A DNA stretch of 7,378 nucleotides, taken from the NCBI GenBank assembly GCA_937899295.1, contig CALBPO010000194.1:1-7378 (forward strand). Reading direction: 5' to 3'. Below are positions 5,428 through 7,378 of this stretch, piece after piece. The stretch's first letter is position 1. Each line of letters starts with the position of its first letter. The notes beneath the pieces were generated by a model. It saw only the letters and a program-made list of their open reading frames with translations, searched no databases and had not been told where the DNA came from. The translations under genes and the position numbers were made by a program. Source of the DNA: an uncultured Opitutia bacterium. Its GTDB lineage: Bacteria > Verrucomicrobiota > Verrucomicrobiia > Opitutales > Coraliomargaritaceae.

Positions 5428-5913
5428 TTATATTTTGTATTCGTTTTTTAAATACGTAACCAGCGAAGGAATCGCCTCGGCCATCGAATCGAAACAAGTC
5501 GCATAGGCTGCGTAGTTTTGGCCGTAAGGATCGGGAATTTCGGGGGTTTCACCTTTACCCATAAATTCACGAAAGAGATGCACGCGCTCCGGTAGGCCTG
5601 TGTAGTAATGGCTCAGGATATCTATGTGGGACTGCGTCATTCCAAGAATAAGGAAAGCGCGGTCAATCAAGTCTTGGGTCAGAGGTTGGCTTTTGTGCCG
5701 ATCAAGGTCGATTTTTACCTTTTTAAGCGCAGCAACTGAGTTGGCTGAGGCCGGGTCTCCATAGCCTGCAGCAACACCTGCGGAGACGATCTCGATCTGG
5801 TTGAGCGGTGCGTCCTGTCCTGCCAGCGCATGTTGCAGTAATTTCTCTGCCATTGGGCTACGGCATACATTGCCCGTACAAATAGTCAGAATTAGATTAC
5901 GTTCGGAGGCCAT
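5428..5913 (-). CDS. Low-molecular-weight protein tyrosine phosphatase
   Basis: This cytoplasmic cysteine phosphatase has 161 residues from the chosen start, close to the usual 150-160. The P-loop CTGNVCRS has the nucleophile C12 and R18 (the C-X5-R signature) right after the first strand, as in the family. The general acid is D128 in DPYG near the C-terminus. The segment VSAGVAAGYGDPAS and the LGMTQSHI motif are also typical. The residue at position 16 is V; the YwlE arginine phosphatase has T there (CTGNTCRS) and tyrosine-type enzymes have I or V, so a phosphotyrosine substrate is more likely. The frame extends 24 residues upstream to ATG 5985, but that part has no family features and neither start has a Shine-Dalgarno, so ATG 5913 is preferred on alignment. 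It lies downstream of purD on the same strand, 109 bp away (37 bp from the longer start), and is probably co-transcribed. Its substrate is unknown. Confidence 0.9.
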   Translation of the reverse strand: MASERNLILTICTGNVCRSPMAEKLLQHALAGQDAPLNQIEIVSAGVAAGYGDPASANSVAALKKVKIDLDRHKSQPLTQDLIDRAFLILGMTQSHIDILSHYYTGLPERVHLFREFMGKGETPEIPDPYGQNYAAYATCFDSMAEAIPSLVTYLKNEYKI

Positions 5914-6022
5914 GGTCTGTAGGTAGACTGTTGGGTTCGGACTATTTGTAAAGGCATGAGGGCCGCTTGCCTGCACGTCCGCCATGATATTTGGGTGGAG
6001 AGACGAGGACCTATTTCTCCGC

Positions 6023-7309
6023 TCACCGATTCAACTCTCGATGCCCGATATCACGGCGTAGGAATTTATCTTCAAACTTGACTTGATCACAGACGGTGTA
6101 GGCGAGGTCGGCTGCAGCTTTTAGAGTTGGCGCTTGGCCGCTTACGCCGAGTACGCGGCCCCCAGCGGTGCGGATGGTGCCCTCGGGGTCGCGAGTCGTG
6201 CCCGCATGGACGATTGCGGTGCTCGCAGGGAGTGCATCCGGGAAAGTGATTGGATTCCCTTTGGCGTAGCTCCCCGGGTAGCCGCCTGCGGCAAGCACGA
6301 CGACGATGGCCGCACCATCGTGGAATTGAAGCTTCGCGGGGAGTGATTCGCCCGTCGCGGAGGCTAGTAGTACGGGCACAAGGTCGTCAGCAACCATTGG
6401 GAGGAGCACTTGGGTCTCGGGGTCACCGAAACGAACGTTGTATTCGAGGACTTTGACACCCTGATCCGTAAGCATGAGCCCCGCGTAGAGCGTACCGCGG
6501 TAGTCGATGCCGTCAGCTTTGAGGCCGGCGAGAGTGGGTTTGATCACTTTTTCTTCGATCTCGGCCTGCATGGCGGCTGTGACCCGACTAGTTGGGGTGT
6601 AGGCACCCATACCACCTGTGTTGAGACCGGTGTCGCCTTCACCCGCTCGTTTGTGGTCTTGGCTGGGAGGCAGGCAGACGAAGTCTTCGCCCGATGCGAT
6701 CACGTGGATGGAGGCTTCTTCGCCGTAGAGGGTCTCTTCGATTACGATCTCCTTGCCGCTGCTGCCAAAGGCATCGCCTTCGAGCATATCTTTAACTGCT
6801 GCGATTGCTTCATCCTGCGTTTCGGCCATAATGACGCCCTTACCGGCGGCGAGGCCGCTAGCTTTGATGACGATGGGAGCAGGATGCTCCTCAAGGTAGT
6901 CGAGGGCGGGTGCAATTTCGGTAAAATTACCGTAGGCCGCGGTCGGGATGTTGTGTTTGGCAAAAAAGTCTTTGCAGAAAGCCTTGCTCGATTCGAGCTG
7001 TGCTCCGGCGGCGTTGGGGCCATAGGCGGGGATACCGACGGCGGCCAGCGCGTCGACGAGACCGAGGCTAAGCGGCACTTCGGGGCCTATTACGACGAGG
7101 CCGATGCCCTGCGCTTGGGCAAGAGCAACCATCCCCTCAATTTCTTCGACCGGGACGTCAAAGCACTCCGCCTCTGAGGCCATGCCGCCATTACCTGGAG
7201 CGGCGATTACTTTACCCGCAAGTGGGCTTTGAAGGCATACTTGGAGAAGAGCGTGTTCACGACCACCAGAGCCGACCACGAGTATATTGAGTAGAGAGGA
7301 GTCTGACAT
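6023..7309 (-). CDS. purD: Phosphoribosylamine--glycine ligase (GAR synthetase)
   Basis: PurD joins 5-phosphoribosylamine and glycine with ATP to make GAR, the second step of de novo purine synthesis, in the cytoplasm. It has 428 residues, full length for the family. The N-terminal domain has GSGGREHAL (13-21), PGNGG (38-42) and GPEVPL (75-80). GPNAAGAQLESSK (97-109) leads into the ATP-grasp region, with KASGLAAGKGV (149-159) binding ATP, SQDHKR (216-221), and TGGMGAYTP (231-239). LEYNVRFGDPETQ (288-300) carries the metal-binding E289 and N291. The C-terminal domain follows with no frame break. The ATG at 7309 is followed within a few residues by the first strand (NILVVGSGG), supporting the start, although no Shine-Dalgarno is evident. 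The 69 bases upstream in the window show no clear promoter. The phosphatase gene follows on the same strand; no other pur gene is in view. Confidence 0.97.
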   Translation of the reverse strand: MSDSSLLNILVVGSGGREHALLQVCLQSPLAGKVIAAPGNGGMASEAECFDVPVEEIEGMVALAQAQGIGLVVIGPEVPLSLGLVDALAAVGIPAYGPNAAGAQLESSKAFCKDFFAKHNIPTAAYGNFTEIAPALDYLEEHPAPIVIKASGLAAGKGVIMAETQDEAIAAVKDMLEGDAFGSSGKEIVIEETLYGEEASIHVIASGEDFVCLPPSQDHKRAGEGDTGLNTGGMGAYTPTSRVTAAMQAEIEEKVIKPTLAGLKADGIDYRGTLYAGLMLTDQGVKVLEYNVRFGDPETQVLLPMVADDLVPVLLASATGESLPAKLQFHDGAAIVVVLAAGGYPGSYAKGNPITFPDALPASTAIVHAGTTRDPEGTIRTAGGRVLGVSGQAPTLKAAADLAYTVCDQVKFEDKFLRRDIGHRELNR

Positions 7310-7378
7310 GTGTAGAGAACGTTTCCAGAATCACTCGCGCAGGTAAAGTTTGTTTTCGAGAAAGAGGGTTGAACTTTT

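Noticed and set aside
6410..7177. 255-codon plus-strand frame
   Set aside because: It is fully antisense to the conserved core of purD and arises from purD's GC-rich codons; the protein matches nothing I recognise.

Overview
The window carries five recognisable protein genes, one truncated gene fragment and one tRNA, separated by AT-rich intergenic stretches. Gene content points to a Verrucomicrobiota bacterium, most likely an Opitutae/Puniceicoccales-type marine lineage. The reasons are an ArsR-type regulator fused to a methyltransferase, a large RGG-box/acidic-tail protein of a kind I associate with that phylum, weak or absent Shine-Dalgarno sequences, and moderate GC with AT-rich spacers. 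This assignment is inference from protein character, not from a marker gene.

Layout from left to right. Positions 1-222 (+) are the end of a bile acid:sodium symporter (BASS) family reading frame that stops after about TM5, so it looks truncated. A near-consensus sigma70 promoter (258-285, +) follows and points into the 3' end of the next gene on the opposite strand. Positions 344-1696 (-) encode an oxygen-dependent, FAD-containing protoporphyrinogen/coproporphyrinogen oxidase (haem synthesis). The 330-bp divergent spacer 1697-2026 holds no gene. It contains a perfect 17-bp palindrome, an 11-bp-period direct repeat and a plausible promoter for the next gene. Positions 2027-2956 (+) encode an ArsR-HTH plus SAM-methyltransferase-fold protein (SahR-like), closed by a clear intrinsic terminator. 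A tRNA-Leu with the unusual anticodon AAG lies at 3108-3189 (-). The spacer beyond it holds a 14-bp inverted repeat with a competing small hairpin. Positions 3394-5295 (+) encode a 633-residue RGG-rich protein of unknown function. After a 132-bp convergent spacer come a low-molecular-weight protein tyrosine phosphatase (5428-5913, -) and purD (6023-7309, -), probably co-transcribed from purD.

Most of this is core housekeeping (haem, purine, translation, SAM-cycle control), and I see no phage, IS, CRISPR or defence cassette. The parts that deserve a second look are the tRNA anticodon, the regulatory architecture between the haem gene and the ArsR-methyltransferase gene, the RGG protein, the truncated symporter and the inverted repeat upstream of the tRNA. 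I do not see a convincing new multi-gene system.
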